This document shows, piece by piece, positions 45,810 through 55,489 of a stretch of DNA of 64,000 nucleotides. The translations under genes and the position numbers were made by a program. Location: positions 3,968,001-4,032,000 of the forward strand of contig JARFXM010000009.1 in the NCBI GenBank assembly GCA_029532625.1, written 5' to 3'. Each line of letters opens with the position of its first letter. The first letter of the stretch is position 1. A model generated the notes under the pieces. That model ran no database searches. It was given only the letters and a program-made list of their open reading frames with translations, and was not told where the DNA came from. The DNA is from Lomentospora prolificans. Lineage: Eukaryota; Ascomycota; Sordariomycetes; Microascales; Microascaceae.

Positions 45810-47537
45810 ATGACGACCCAGCTCATAGACAGCCAGGGCGTCCGGGTCGCGATTGAAGGCTGCGTAGGACAAGCTCTTCCTCCCTCGCCCGCCGCCTCCT
45901 TCTCTCCCACTAACTCGGTTGTCTAGGGCCACGGCGCGCTTCACGCCATCTATGCTTCAATTGATGAATCCTGCAAGGCACGCGGCTGGGACGGCGTCGA
46001 CGTTGTTCTCATCGGCGGCGACTTCCAGGCCGTCCGCAACGCCGCAGACTTGAACTCCATGGCTGTCCCCCTCAAGTACCGTAAGCTCGGAGATTTCCCA
46101 GAGTATTACAGCGGGCGTAGAAAAGCGCCGTACCTGACGCTCTTCGTCGGCGGCAACCACGAGGCGGCGTCTCATCTATGGGAGCTCTACTACGGCGGCT
46201 GGGTCGCCCCCAACATATACTACCTCGGAGCCGCCAACGTGGTGCGCGTCGGCCCGTTGAGGATCGCAGGTATGACGGGCATTTGGAAGGGGTTCGACTA
46301 CAAGAAGACTCATCACGAGCGGCTACCGTTTAGCGGGGACGATGTCCGCTCGTTTTACCACGTGCGCGAGGTCGACGTGCGGAAGCTGCTGCAGTTGAGG
46401 ACGCAAGTGGATATTGGCATGAGCCATGACTGGCCGAGGCTTATCGAAAGGCACGGCGACGAGAAGTGGTTGTTTAGAGTGAAGAGGGCCTTTGAGAAGG
46501 AATCGTATGATGGAACCCTTGGGAATCCGGCGGCCACGTATGTTATGGATCGGCTGAGGCCGCCTTACTGGTTTTCAGCACATATGCACTGCAAGTTCTC
46601 GGCCGTCAAAAAATATCCTCCACCTACGGGAGGACAGGAAAAGGCAGAAGATACGACCCAACCCCCAGTACCGCCCGCCTCCGCGGACGAGCCGGAACCG
46701 ATTGCTGATCCTCTAGCAAATCCGGACGAAATTGATCTCGACATGGACGACGATGCGCCTGCTGCCCCGCAACCAAAGGAACCGAGCTCCACGACGGAAC
46801 CGTCACCGGCCGTTGCTAATGACGTCCGCGCGCAGCTACCCGCCTCCTTCAACAAACCTAAAGTCCAAAAGAAAGAGACGCCTGGTCAGCCGGTGCCGGC
46901 GGGAATAACCAACCAGGAAGTTCGCTTCCTGGCCCTCGACAAGTGTCTTCCCGGACGGCACTTCCTCCAGCTCTGCGAAATACAGCCCCATGAGCCTTCC
47001 GAATCCGCGAGGCACCCTTCTTCTTCTTCTTCCACCCCCGACACCCCCCGCTACCGTTTCCAATACGACCCCGAATGGCTCGCCATCACTCGTGTGTTTT
47101 CCAGGGAGCTTACCATTGGTGACGCTGCGGCCCCGCACCCGCCCGACCTCGGCGAATCTCACTACGCGCCGCTCATCGACGCCGAACTGGCGTGGGTGAC
47201 CGAGAACATTGTGGCGAGGAACAAGCTCGACGTGCCGGACAACTTTGCGGTCACGGCACCGCCCCACGAGGAAGGCCTTCCCGAGTCGGTTCAGGACCAG
47301 CCGCTAGAGTACACGAACCCGCAGACGGTGGCGTTTTGCGAGCTGCTGGAGGTGCCTAACCTGTGGGATGCTAGCGAGGTGGAGAGGGAGCAGCGCAGGA
47401 TGGAGGGTCCGGCCCAGACGCAGTGGAGAGGTGGACGGGGTGGGAGAGGGGGAGGCGGCCGCGGAGGACGCAGAGGCGGAGGTGGATGGGGTCGTGGACG
47501 GGGCGGACGACGTGGAGGATGGGGAAAGGAAGACTAA
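45810..47537 (+). CDS. DBR1: RNA lariat debranching enzyme Dbr1
   Basis: Hydrolyses the 2'-5' bond of intron lariats. Exon 1 is 45810-45863 (18 codons) and exon 2 is 45927-47537, giving 554 aa. The metallophosphoesterase motifs are VAIEGCGHGAL (about 13-23, formed across the intron), GDFQAVRN, GGNHEA, MSHDWP and SAHMHCKFSA. The first block lacks the second Cys of the common EGCCHGEL form; the His is kept. A linker rich in Pro and acidic residues precedes the C-terminal DBR1 domain (LALDKCLPGRHFLQL). The last ~35 residues form an RGG/GRGG box, likely an RNA-binding tail. The start ATG lies just after the 25-base repeats; starting only at the internal Met in exon 2 would remove the first metal-binding motif. 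Confidence 0.93.
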
Positions 47538-48053
47538 GATCTGTCATACTACACAACACATGGTGAAAGGGCGCCACAGGGACATGGAGTCTTTTGGAAA
47601 AAAAAACTACGTGGATTTATGTATTCTTACGATTCGTAATGTTACGAGCTTATTTACTAGATGTAGGCGATGAGGTGAAAATTGTCACCCTACAAAAAAA
47701 GCTAAAATCCAACAGAGCAAAATGAATTCAAGCAGAGTGAGAGGGATAGGTAAAGATTTCTCTTCCATCGCTAATAGACGTTCGACCCACGGAGGAGTAA
47801 TCGAGCAGAACGTATATGCTTGGATGGGTTCATTAAGGGGAGGGATTGACTGCCAGAATTTGGTAGCAAGGACGCGGGGTCGTCATGGTTCACCAGTACC
47901 GTCGGTTATACTCGTAAAGTACATCATCCTCCGTGAGAGGTGCTCTTCGTAAACATGGCTAGTGTTGAGTAACAGTGAACAAGACAACTATAAGCTGTTT
48001 GTCCCATGTCCTCTAAGCGGATTCCAAGGCTCCATGGACTCATAATCATACCA
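47538..48053. other. Convergent 3' flank, DBR1 / elongin C
   Basis: AT-rich sequence between two convergent stop codons. No coding feature is seen. Confidence 0.6.
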
Positions 48054-48714
48054 TCAATCTAGGGTTGATTAGCAGCGAACTTGAACGTGATAGACACGGC
48101 ATGAACATACTGTCTAAACCAAGGAAATCAGCAGCGACGAGAAGCTCGAGGCACAGTTCGACGGGAATATCCATATCCGGGACATCACTACTGTCTCGGT
48201 GACGATACCAGTAGTGGAAGTACTCGACAACTTTCTCCATCACAGCTCCACTAGATGAGGGGTAAGCTTGTTAGCAAACCCGATTGGTAAAAAAAGAAGA
48301 CGCATGTACGAGTGAAGTATGGGAAAGTCCAGGAATCAGATCAAGTGTAGTGTAATTTCAAGCAGACTCGTCTCATGGACTGTCTGTCAATAGTCGTCCT
48401 AATAAATGTGTTCATCACCAGAGAGGGCAGCGGGCGGGGCGGCAACAAGCCCAAAAGGAAACAAAATAGCAAGCCTTACCTGATTTCCTGGAAGCGGCAG
48501 ACGCCAGTGATAGCTTCCTTGAAACGGCCTAGAGTGGTGACATGGTTAGTATCTCGGAACGAGGCTGAAGTCTTGGCGTTGGGGAAGTCTCACTTCGCGT
48601 GTCAAGCATGCTCTTGATGACGGTGCTTTTCAGCGCGGCTTCGCGGAGAACGACAAACTCGAAACCATCGCTCGAGACGAGCGTGATGTATTTTGAGGGA
48701 CCGGCTTCAGCCAT
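48054..48714 (-). CDS. ELC1: Elongin C
   Basis: A Skp1-fold adaptor found in Cullin-based ubiquitin ligases; in yeast, Elc1 works with Ela1 and Cul3 on stalled RNA polymerase II. Four exons (48714-48594, 48528-48480, 48250-48111, 48058-48054) keep one frame and give 104 aa. Conserved blocks are YITLVSSDGFEFVV at the N-terminus, SRFKEAITGVCRFQEIS across exons 1-3, and MEKVVEYFHYWY followed by VPDMDIPVELCLELLVAADF. The second intron is unusually long for this window (229 nt). The last exon is only five coding bases (AT plus TGA), giving LGLDN as the C-terminus. Reading through intron 3 would instead add about 20 unrelated residues before a stop. Confidence 0.88.
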
Positions 48715-49839
48715 GGTGGTTTGTTTGGATGCAAAGGGTCGATGTTGAATTTTGGGATCAACAAAAGGCGTTTGCCCGAGAAAGTAAAGATCTCAAGGAA
48801 GGACTGACGAGCACGATGAGAAAATCGGGGTCAGATCCTCCTGCTATGTGCCAGGCCTACATGGTAGAAAGGCACGATTCTCCGGCCTCGAAAATGTAAG
48901 CCCAATGCCCCCGGTAGTTCAGAGGCAAATTCGGCGTCCGCTCAGTGACACTGGGCTGTTGAGGCGATGGGAGGAAGAAAGGCTGGAGGTGAGAGGCTGT
49001 GAAGGAGTAAAAATTTCTGACGCGCACAAGATTCGAGATTGTGTGCTGATTTCGAATCGGCTGCACGAGGCCCACCACGGCTTGGGCATGTTGGCGGTGA
49101 GTCAGCAGCTGGCACACCCACTCCTTGTAAACCTGCCAGGAGCTGCCCCGCCAATCATCAGATGGATCGAACGGGCAGTCATGATGCTCAAGCATGCTGT
49201 CATGGTCATAGTACAATGTACAAAATACTGTACAAGTGAAATACATCATACTGTACAATATAGGAAGTGGTCTGTGTGTACTGTGGTTGTGCGGTGCTTG
49301 TGTGGTCCCGCCCATAATACTTCGTATCAATGTTGTCTTGTTAGTGGGTATCCTCAATCATGCCGCCTAAAAATAATCCAAGTTCCTGATGACGGCTGGT
49401 TGCCCCGCCGACTTGTTTACATTCGATGTCCACAGGTCAATCCAGCTCAAGATTCCATCATCTCTGCTGTCCACCCACTTGCCTCTCGACATCCTTTGAT
49501 TTTCTGAATCCCACTTTGGTCTCTTCAGAATCTATGTTCAAAGGCCTGTTCACATTCACCCTACAAGGAGAACAAACAACAATTCTATTGCCCTGCTATC
49601 CAGCATCGCTCTGACTTTCAACCCTTATAACCAGACCCAAGGGAATCCCCAACCAAGATAGTGGAAACCAGAGGCTAGAGACCGTTCCATCATCCAGACA
49701 GAGTGCTCCATCCCAACGAACGAGTGAGCATCTCAGCAGACGTGATTACTTCCCAGGCTGTTTCCAAACCCAGATCGCCCACCGCAAAGCAAACCAGCCG
49801 ATTAATCAGAAAACCAAACATCGCGTCGGTGGGCCAACC
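48715..49839. other. Divergent promoter region, elongin C / Rho4
   Basis: No gene is seen. TACTGTACAA occurs at 49226-49235 and 49249-49258, with related GTACAA words just before. The 300 bases before Rho4 look like a C/A-rich leader. Confidence 0.5.
49209..49258. repeat. TACTGTACAA repeat cluster
   Basis: Two exact TACTGTACAA copies 23 bases apart (49226 and 49249), preceded by GTACAATGTACA. It is the reverse complement of the TTGTACAGTA core found at 756-805. Confidence 0.75.
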
Positions 49840-50841
49840 ATGGCTTCTTCCTACAACAACTACCAATCCTCCTACTACTCTCCACAGCCCTTGAACGAAA
49901 AATACGACAACAACCGTGAGAGCTCCGGCCGCAGGGAGCAGCGATACAGAGCCAGCGAAGGAACCATTAGCACCACAATGAGCTCTTCTACTGGGCGAGA
50001 GTCCTCTGGTACCCACATGACCGAGGCGCCGACCTACTCCAAGAAGATCGTCGTCGTCGGTGATGGTGGCTGCGGAAAGACTTGCCTTCTCATCAGCTAC
50101 AGCCAAGGATACTTCCCCGAGGTGAGTAAATAGTAGCGACGACGCAATTTGCGACCAGACCATCATCGATTTGCATCTCTAGCCTCACCCAGCTTTTGTT
50201 GCTAACAATGCACCACAGAAATATGTTCCGACCGTCTTCGAAAACTACATCACTTACCCCATCCATCCTCCCTCGGGCAAGATTGTCGAGCTTGCTCTTT
50301 GGGATACTGCCGGTCAAGAGGAGTACGACCGTCTGAGGCCACTCTCCTACCCCGAGACGGATTTGATTTTCGTCTGCTTTGCCATTGACTGCCCCAACTC
50401 CCTGGACAACGTCCTAGACAAGGTACGCCATCACCAGCCACGACTGCAATGTTGCAGATCACAAACTAACTCTGATTTAAGTGGTACCCCGAGGTCCTCC
50501 ACTTCTGCCCCTACACACCGCTCATCCTGGTTGGGCTCAAGTCCGACCTGCGCTACAAGAAGACGTGTATCGACATGCTCAAGACTCAGGGTCTCACCCC
50601 TGTGACGTCAGAGCAGGGCCTCGCCGTATCCAAGAAGATGGGCGCCCAGTACATGGAGTGCAGCAGCAAGGAGATGCGCGGCGTCGATGAGATCTTCGAG
50701 AAGGCGATTCTCACTGTTGTTGCCAACGACCGCAGGAATCTTGAGGCTCAGATGGCTGCTGCCGGCCCCTCGGGCAGCGCCAATGCGAACATTGGTGGAG
50801 TGCCCGTCAAGCGAAAGAAGCGGAGTTGCAAGATCCTTTGA
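49840..50841 (+). CDS. RHO4: Rho GTPase Rho4
   Basis: A Rho-family switch. Fungal Rho4 regulates septation and actin at the division site and in hyphae. Three exons (49840-50121, 50219-50422, 50482-50841) give 281 aa. A 65-residue Ser/Tyr/Gln-rich extension precedes the G domain, a hallmark of Rho4 among fungal Rho proteins. The P-loop is GDGGCGKT (74-81), switch I YVPTVFENY, switch II DTAGQEEYDRLRPLSYP, and the base-recognition motif LKSD. A polybasic stretch KRKKRS precedes the CaaX box CKIL (278-281), predicted to be geranylgeranylated because it ends in Leu. All three exons end on codon borders. Confidence 0.93.
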
Positions 50842-52065
50842 ACCAAAAAGAAGCAAAAGAAGAAAAAAAATCAAGCCAAGCTATGAGGCTGGCCAAATGT
50901 GGATGAGACGAGGGAGAGGTTGAGGGAGTCTTGCATCTTTTTTGACGGGCCTTGGTATATTTGGTTTATGTTCATGATGGAAAACCCCCCCCCCCCCGCA
51001 ACCCAAACACACACACACACACACATCTCACACTCAAGGGAAAACAAAAGATGTTTGTTTTTCGAATAGACATGGGAAATGGCGGATGCTTAATGACCTC
51101 TTTTACTAACTTGAAACGAAACTTACATCCTTATGATCCATGTTATTATCGACCCTTACCTTTCCCTTCTCATGCCAACCTTTTTCTTTTCTTATCTTGT
51201 CTCCTCTTGTCTTTTCTCTTGTCAAGTTTACGAAGTACTTTCCCTTGGTTCTCTGTTGGAACGTTGTGTCTACCAGGGCGAGTGAGGAGAGCCCGTCTGA
51301 GGTGTGGAAGCAAACTGGAGTTGGTCAAGGTCAGGAGAGCATCACTAATACGCATTCCGTGATATTTCATACCAGGTGTATCATTGCGGTTCTCCCCCCT
51401 TCTTTCTCTCTCTTCTCCCCCTGATTTCGTTTCCACTTCCCCGCTTGTCCTCCGATTTTCTCACATCCTTGCCATACGGGGAAGCAAGGGAGTTCAGACA
51501 AAGGGGATTCAAAGTTTCTCACAGCAGCAAGAGGGCACAAATGCGAGTGAAGCGCTAGACGAGGAGATGTCAGGATTCGAGCGAGTCTCCCCTTGAATAC
51601 CTCCATCTCTCTACTGGCATGTTCGCTCGTCACACCGAGTAGGATGAAGAATGGAGGCGAGACTTTTCTCTATGGGGAGCCGTTTTGGATCTCTATTCAA
51701 ATCTTACTGTCCTGGGAGGCGGACCTTTATATATGTCCCCCTTCCCGCAAACCCAATTTTCTTTTTCCTTATTGTCATTGTGTTTCTTTTATCATCTGTA
51801 ACAATCGGTTGTTTTTGTCGTCGTTTCTTGTTTCTTCCTCTCAAGGAATCGGTGCAGGTCCGAAAATACAATCCGATTTAACTTTTATTTTCAAAAAAGG
51901 AGGCGCAAACCCCATCTCTATGCCCCGTGAAGTGATGAAGTGAAAGAAGAAGAATCTCGTAGCCCGTAGTTATCGTTCGTATAGGTAAAGGACCCTTCCG
52001 GGCCAAGGGTATCATTGATATCCGCCCCCCAATGCCTCGCCCGCCGTCTTCATCTTTCCCAGCCA
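50842..52065. other. Rho4 3' flank and DAD1 3' flank
   Basis: No gene is seen. Simple repeats lie just after Rho4: a C run at 50985-50997 and an (AC)n tract at 51007-51025. The remainder is C/T-rich. Overlapping short frames on both strands have no recognisable content. Confidence 0.55.
51007..51025 (+). repeat. AC microsatellite
   Basis: A pure alternating AC tract in the probable 3' UTR of Rho4, next to a 13-base C run at 50985-50997. Confidence 0.9.
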
Positions 52066-52607
52066 TCACCTATCCCTAATCTCCGTCGTCTCTCCCTCCT
52101 CGCTCTCCAGCGTAACCTCCGTCTCCCCCTCCTCATTCCTCGTCTCCTCCTCCTCCACACCCTCCGTCGCACCCTCGGTGTCGCCCTCCTTGGCCGTCGT
52201 ATCGTCCCCCGCCCGGCTCGCCTCCTCCCTACTGCCCCCCATCACCCCCTCAAACTGCGACCACAGAGCCTCCACGGACGAGAACTCGTTGCCGACCGTG
52301 ATGACGGCCTCCAGCGACCGGTTCAACTTGTTGATATTTGCGAGGACCTGCTCGAAGCTCTACACACCCGCGTTAGCTTTACCTTTTCTTTTCACTCTTT
52401 TTTTTTTTTTAAATTTTTATTTTATTTTATTTTTCTTTTCGGTTGTTTGATATGTACGTGCAGCAAAGGCTTCTGCGGGGTGGGTGGGAAGGAGTGGGTA
52501 GAAATGAAAAATAAACGGACCATGGCGATTTCGCCGATGAGGAGCTCGCGTTGCTGCTCAAAGTAGGTTTTGCCATCTGCGGCTGACGTGGGACGCTGTG
52601 AGGCCAT
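52066..52607 (-). CDS. DAD1: DASH/DAM1 complex subunit Dad1
   Basis: A small subunit of the DASH ring that couples kinetochores to microtubule plus ends; it is fungus-specific. Two exons, 52607-52521 and 52359-52066, with a 161-nt intron (donor GTCCGT), give 126 aa. The conserved core is YFEQQRELLIGEIAM from exon 1 joined to SFEQVLANINKLNRSLEAVI, then GNEFSSVEALWSQFE. The core ends at about residue 70. The remaining ~55 residues form a very acidic Glu/Thr/Gly tail (GVEEEETRNEEGETEV) longer than I expect for this subunit. The junction restores the family's helical register, which supports the splice model. Confidence 0.9.
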
Positions 52608-54004
52608 GTTGCGATGGATGCTGGAGGCAGGATTGAGGTTGCTTGAAAGAGAGTGTGGGATCCGGAGGGAATCGGAGACGCGCTTCTTTTTTGGTGGGGG
52701 GCAGGCGGGATGCGACAATGTTCCATTGGCGGGACGCGTGTGGTGGTGGTGTAAAGTGGTTTGCGGGGCAGAACCTAATAATTGGTGCTGGATCTAGGTT
52801 GTATGGCCAGCGTCCCGTCGGGTGCTCGATTGTCGATTGAGATCAATCACCAGGCTCTAGTGTCTACAGATAGGTATTCGGAGAGAGCCACCGTGCTGGA
52901 TCTGCTCACCTCCATCAACGAGGGATTAAGGTATACAGTGAAGCCAAAAATGGATTGATGTTTTCTCAAGAGGAACTATACCTTTGTTACACGGGGCCAC
53001 CCAGTTAACTCAAGGGCGCCACAATAGTCGATCTGGAGAGGAATTGTGGTGGATGTATATTCCATCTTACCAGGTATCATAGAGCTATCCATCTTACCAA
53101 TGCAAACCGTAACATGTTATGTATTTCTTTTTGTCGACCATTCCCTCCTTGGCGAACAGCCGCGCAAAAGAGAAGTAAAAGCAAATCAAGCTTATGTACC
53201 CACAGACTACGAGCGACAAAAAAGAAGAAAAGCAATGAGCATGGTCGAAGAAGCGAATGCGGTACACCGACGGAGCCCGAAACAGAATGCGAGTGGTGCA
53301 AGTGTATTTTAGCGAGCGAGGGAGACACAAGAAAACCAAGATTCCTCGATTATTATCCCAACCAAGAGAGCAAGTACGTGAAAAAATCAAGCAGAAGAAA
53401 CAAAAAATAACAAATATATACTCTTCGAGAGTTCGGAAACCTTGCCAAGATCGCGGCTTGCCGGTGAAGATGCTGCCCAGATTGTGATCGCTGCAGGATC
53501 CCCTTTAGAACTTCGAGTCTGCCGGCCATGCGTTGCGCCGCGCTATAGGGTCGACGGGAAGCATGGGAGCTTTGTTGGTCTCAGTGGCACCTCGGCGGCA
53601 TGGCGTTGAAGTTCTCTGCCACATTCGATAGCACGAAGCGTCCAAGGATCCCTCGATCGGCTCCCTCCTTCCGAACTTCCCAAAAGCGGATGTCCGTCAT
53701 TAGAACCACCCGCAGCACGGGCTCGCTGACCACGTCAAATCACGGCCGGTTCTGTCCATTTTTAAACTGTAAACGCCGGGTCCCCATTTCCCAGCCCATC
53801 AAGATAACGCCCAGATGCCCTACGATACAAGCAGTAACCCAGATCCCAAACATGTACTTGGCCCGGTTCGTGTCACGGAACAGCGAGCCCCCAAACCCAG
53901 ATTGCAACAGAAATAAGAACGCGGGAACGAGAAACCGGCGACTAGGACGTGGTATATTTGAATTGGTGGTGGCCCAGTGACCTGGACGACAAGCATTCGC
54001 CCCT
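52608..54004. other. Intergenic region DAD1 to bZIP gene
   Basis: Contains the DAD1 promoter and the bZIP 3' flank. One weak candidate ORF (53740-54018, minus) is listed separately. Nothing else is supportable. Confidence 0.5.
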
Positions 54005-54018
54005 TTATAGTAGCTCAT
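53740..54018 (-). CDS. Possible small two-helix membrane protein
   Basis: A 92-residue frame starting MSYYKGANACRPG, with two hydrophobic stretches (FLVPAFLFLLQSGF and FGIWVTACIVGHLGVILMGW) and a basic C-terminus (GTRRLQFKN). It begins 14 bases inside the end of the bZIP coding region on the same strand, which is unusual for a fungal gene. The composition looks protein-like and hydrophobic, but I do not recognise a family. It may be part of a longer spliced gene or a chance frame. Confidence 0.28.
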   Translation of the reverse strand: MSYYKGANACRPGHWATTNSNIPRPSRRFLVPAFLFLLQSGFGGSLFRDTNRAKYMFGIWVTACIVGHLGVILMGWEMGTRRLQFKNGQNRP

Positions 54019-55489
54019 CACTGCCGCTAGCCACGCTGCTCTCGATGGCCTCAATGATGGCGCGTTCGGAAAAGACGGGACCCTGTCCGTCGCATCGCGC
54101 CTGGTTCTTTAGGCGCTCGCTGACGTCACCGATGTCGACGAGGCCACGCTTGTAGAGTTCATGTGAAATTATGAGATCCCAGGTGGCACCAGCCGCGAGA
54201 AGTCGTTCACCATCGTCAGAAGTAACGATTCTGTGGCTCGGAGTCTTGTTGCTGTGGCCCGAGAGCACATTAGAGTAGAAGTCGGTGGGGTTATAGCGCA
54301 TAGGACCAGTGGTGGTAGGCTCGGGGGAGAGGGAGTTGTTGGGACCACCCTGGAGCCCGGTGGTGGCCCGAAGGATCTCGTTCTCGGTGCTCATCTTCTG
54401 GAGGTCCTGCTTCAAGCGCTCATTCTCCGCGACAGCCATCTGCTGTGACTCCTCGAGGCTAGCAAGCCGCTGTTCTAAATCTTTCACATGTCGCTCTTTG
54501 CGTTCGCGGAAGGCACGCTGACTAAATAAGACTCGCAGAATTAGGATATGGGTGCATATATGTGGCTTAGAAAAAAAGAAAAAGAAAAAAGAAAATATCA
54601 AGATAGGAGGTAACAGGGATCGCATCTAGAAAGCAACTCATTTGGTAGCAGAGGGGTGGGATGTCTCGCAAGACTTGACCCCTCATCCAAATGTGCGCAA
54701 TCCTCCACTTTCCAGAGATAGTTTGATGCCGTAGGGCTCAGCATCACGTAGCGAAGGAGGGAGGTATTGGCAAGTATAATGCGGGGGTTGTAGAGTGAAT
54801 CGCACATGCGTCAGAGGGAAAACGTACGCTGCTCTGTTTTGGGCTTTCCGCCTAGACTGCGCTGGAGTGAGGTCTTCCTCATCAGAGTTAGACTGCCCCC
54901 TACGACTCTGCGCCTGCGCGTACGCTTGCTGTGCCTTGCGTTGCTCTTCTAGGCTGGTAGACTCAGCTTGCTTCACGGGTAAGCTATCGAGGCCGTGGGG
55001 TTTGACTTGGGCTGAAACGCCGTTGAGCAGGGCCTGTGCGGGCTGCTGCTGGTTGGGAGGCGTCGGGGGCCCGGGGAAGGCATTCTGGTTGAACTGGGTC
55101 GGGAAGCTGCCGTCAAAGGTTGCTTGGTATTGCGGCTGGTCGTTGGGGTAGTGTTCGAAGACCTCCTAGATGACGAGAATGCGAGGTTAGTAATCTCAGA
55201 ACTGGGGCTCTGCTTCAAAAAACCGTGCACTATCTCCGATGAGCACCTGAAGCGACCACGGAAGCCAACGAGCGCACGCGGCGAAATGCAAAGAACGAGA
55301 TGACGGTATTCGATATTGAACAGGAGACAGTTATCGAGTAACTGAACGAAGGGGGAGTCATACGGGAGGCGAAGTGGTATTAAAATCGTCAGAGGCGGCC
55401 GAGTGCGAGTTGGAGGGAGTCAACGGGGGGATGCCCATGAACTGGTAGGGCTGAGAACCCCCAAAGAATTGTTGCTGGGAGTAGTCCAT
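54005..55489 (-). CDS. YAP/AP-1-type bZIP transcription factor
   Basis: A fungal bZIP factor of the Pap1/Yap family. Three exons (55489-55364, 55165-54828, 54521-54005) give 326 aa. The N-terminal half is Gln/Pro/Ser-rich, opening MDYSQQQFFGG. The basic region NRAAQRAFRERKERH (152-166) contains the N-x-x-A-Q-x-A-F-R signature of Yap factors. It is interrupted by a 306-nt intron after NRAA. A leucine-zipper coiled coil follows (LEQRLASLEESQQ...). The C-terminal region (SHELYKRGLVDIGDVSERL...) holds one Cys (RCDGQG), so the multi-Cys redox domain of Yap1 is absent and peroxide sensing by disulfide is unlikely. The target genes cannot be inferred. Confidence 0.87.
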
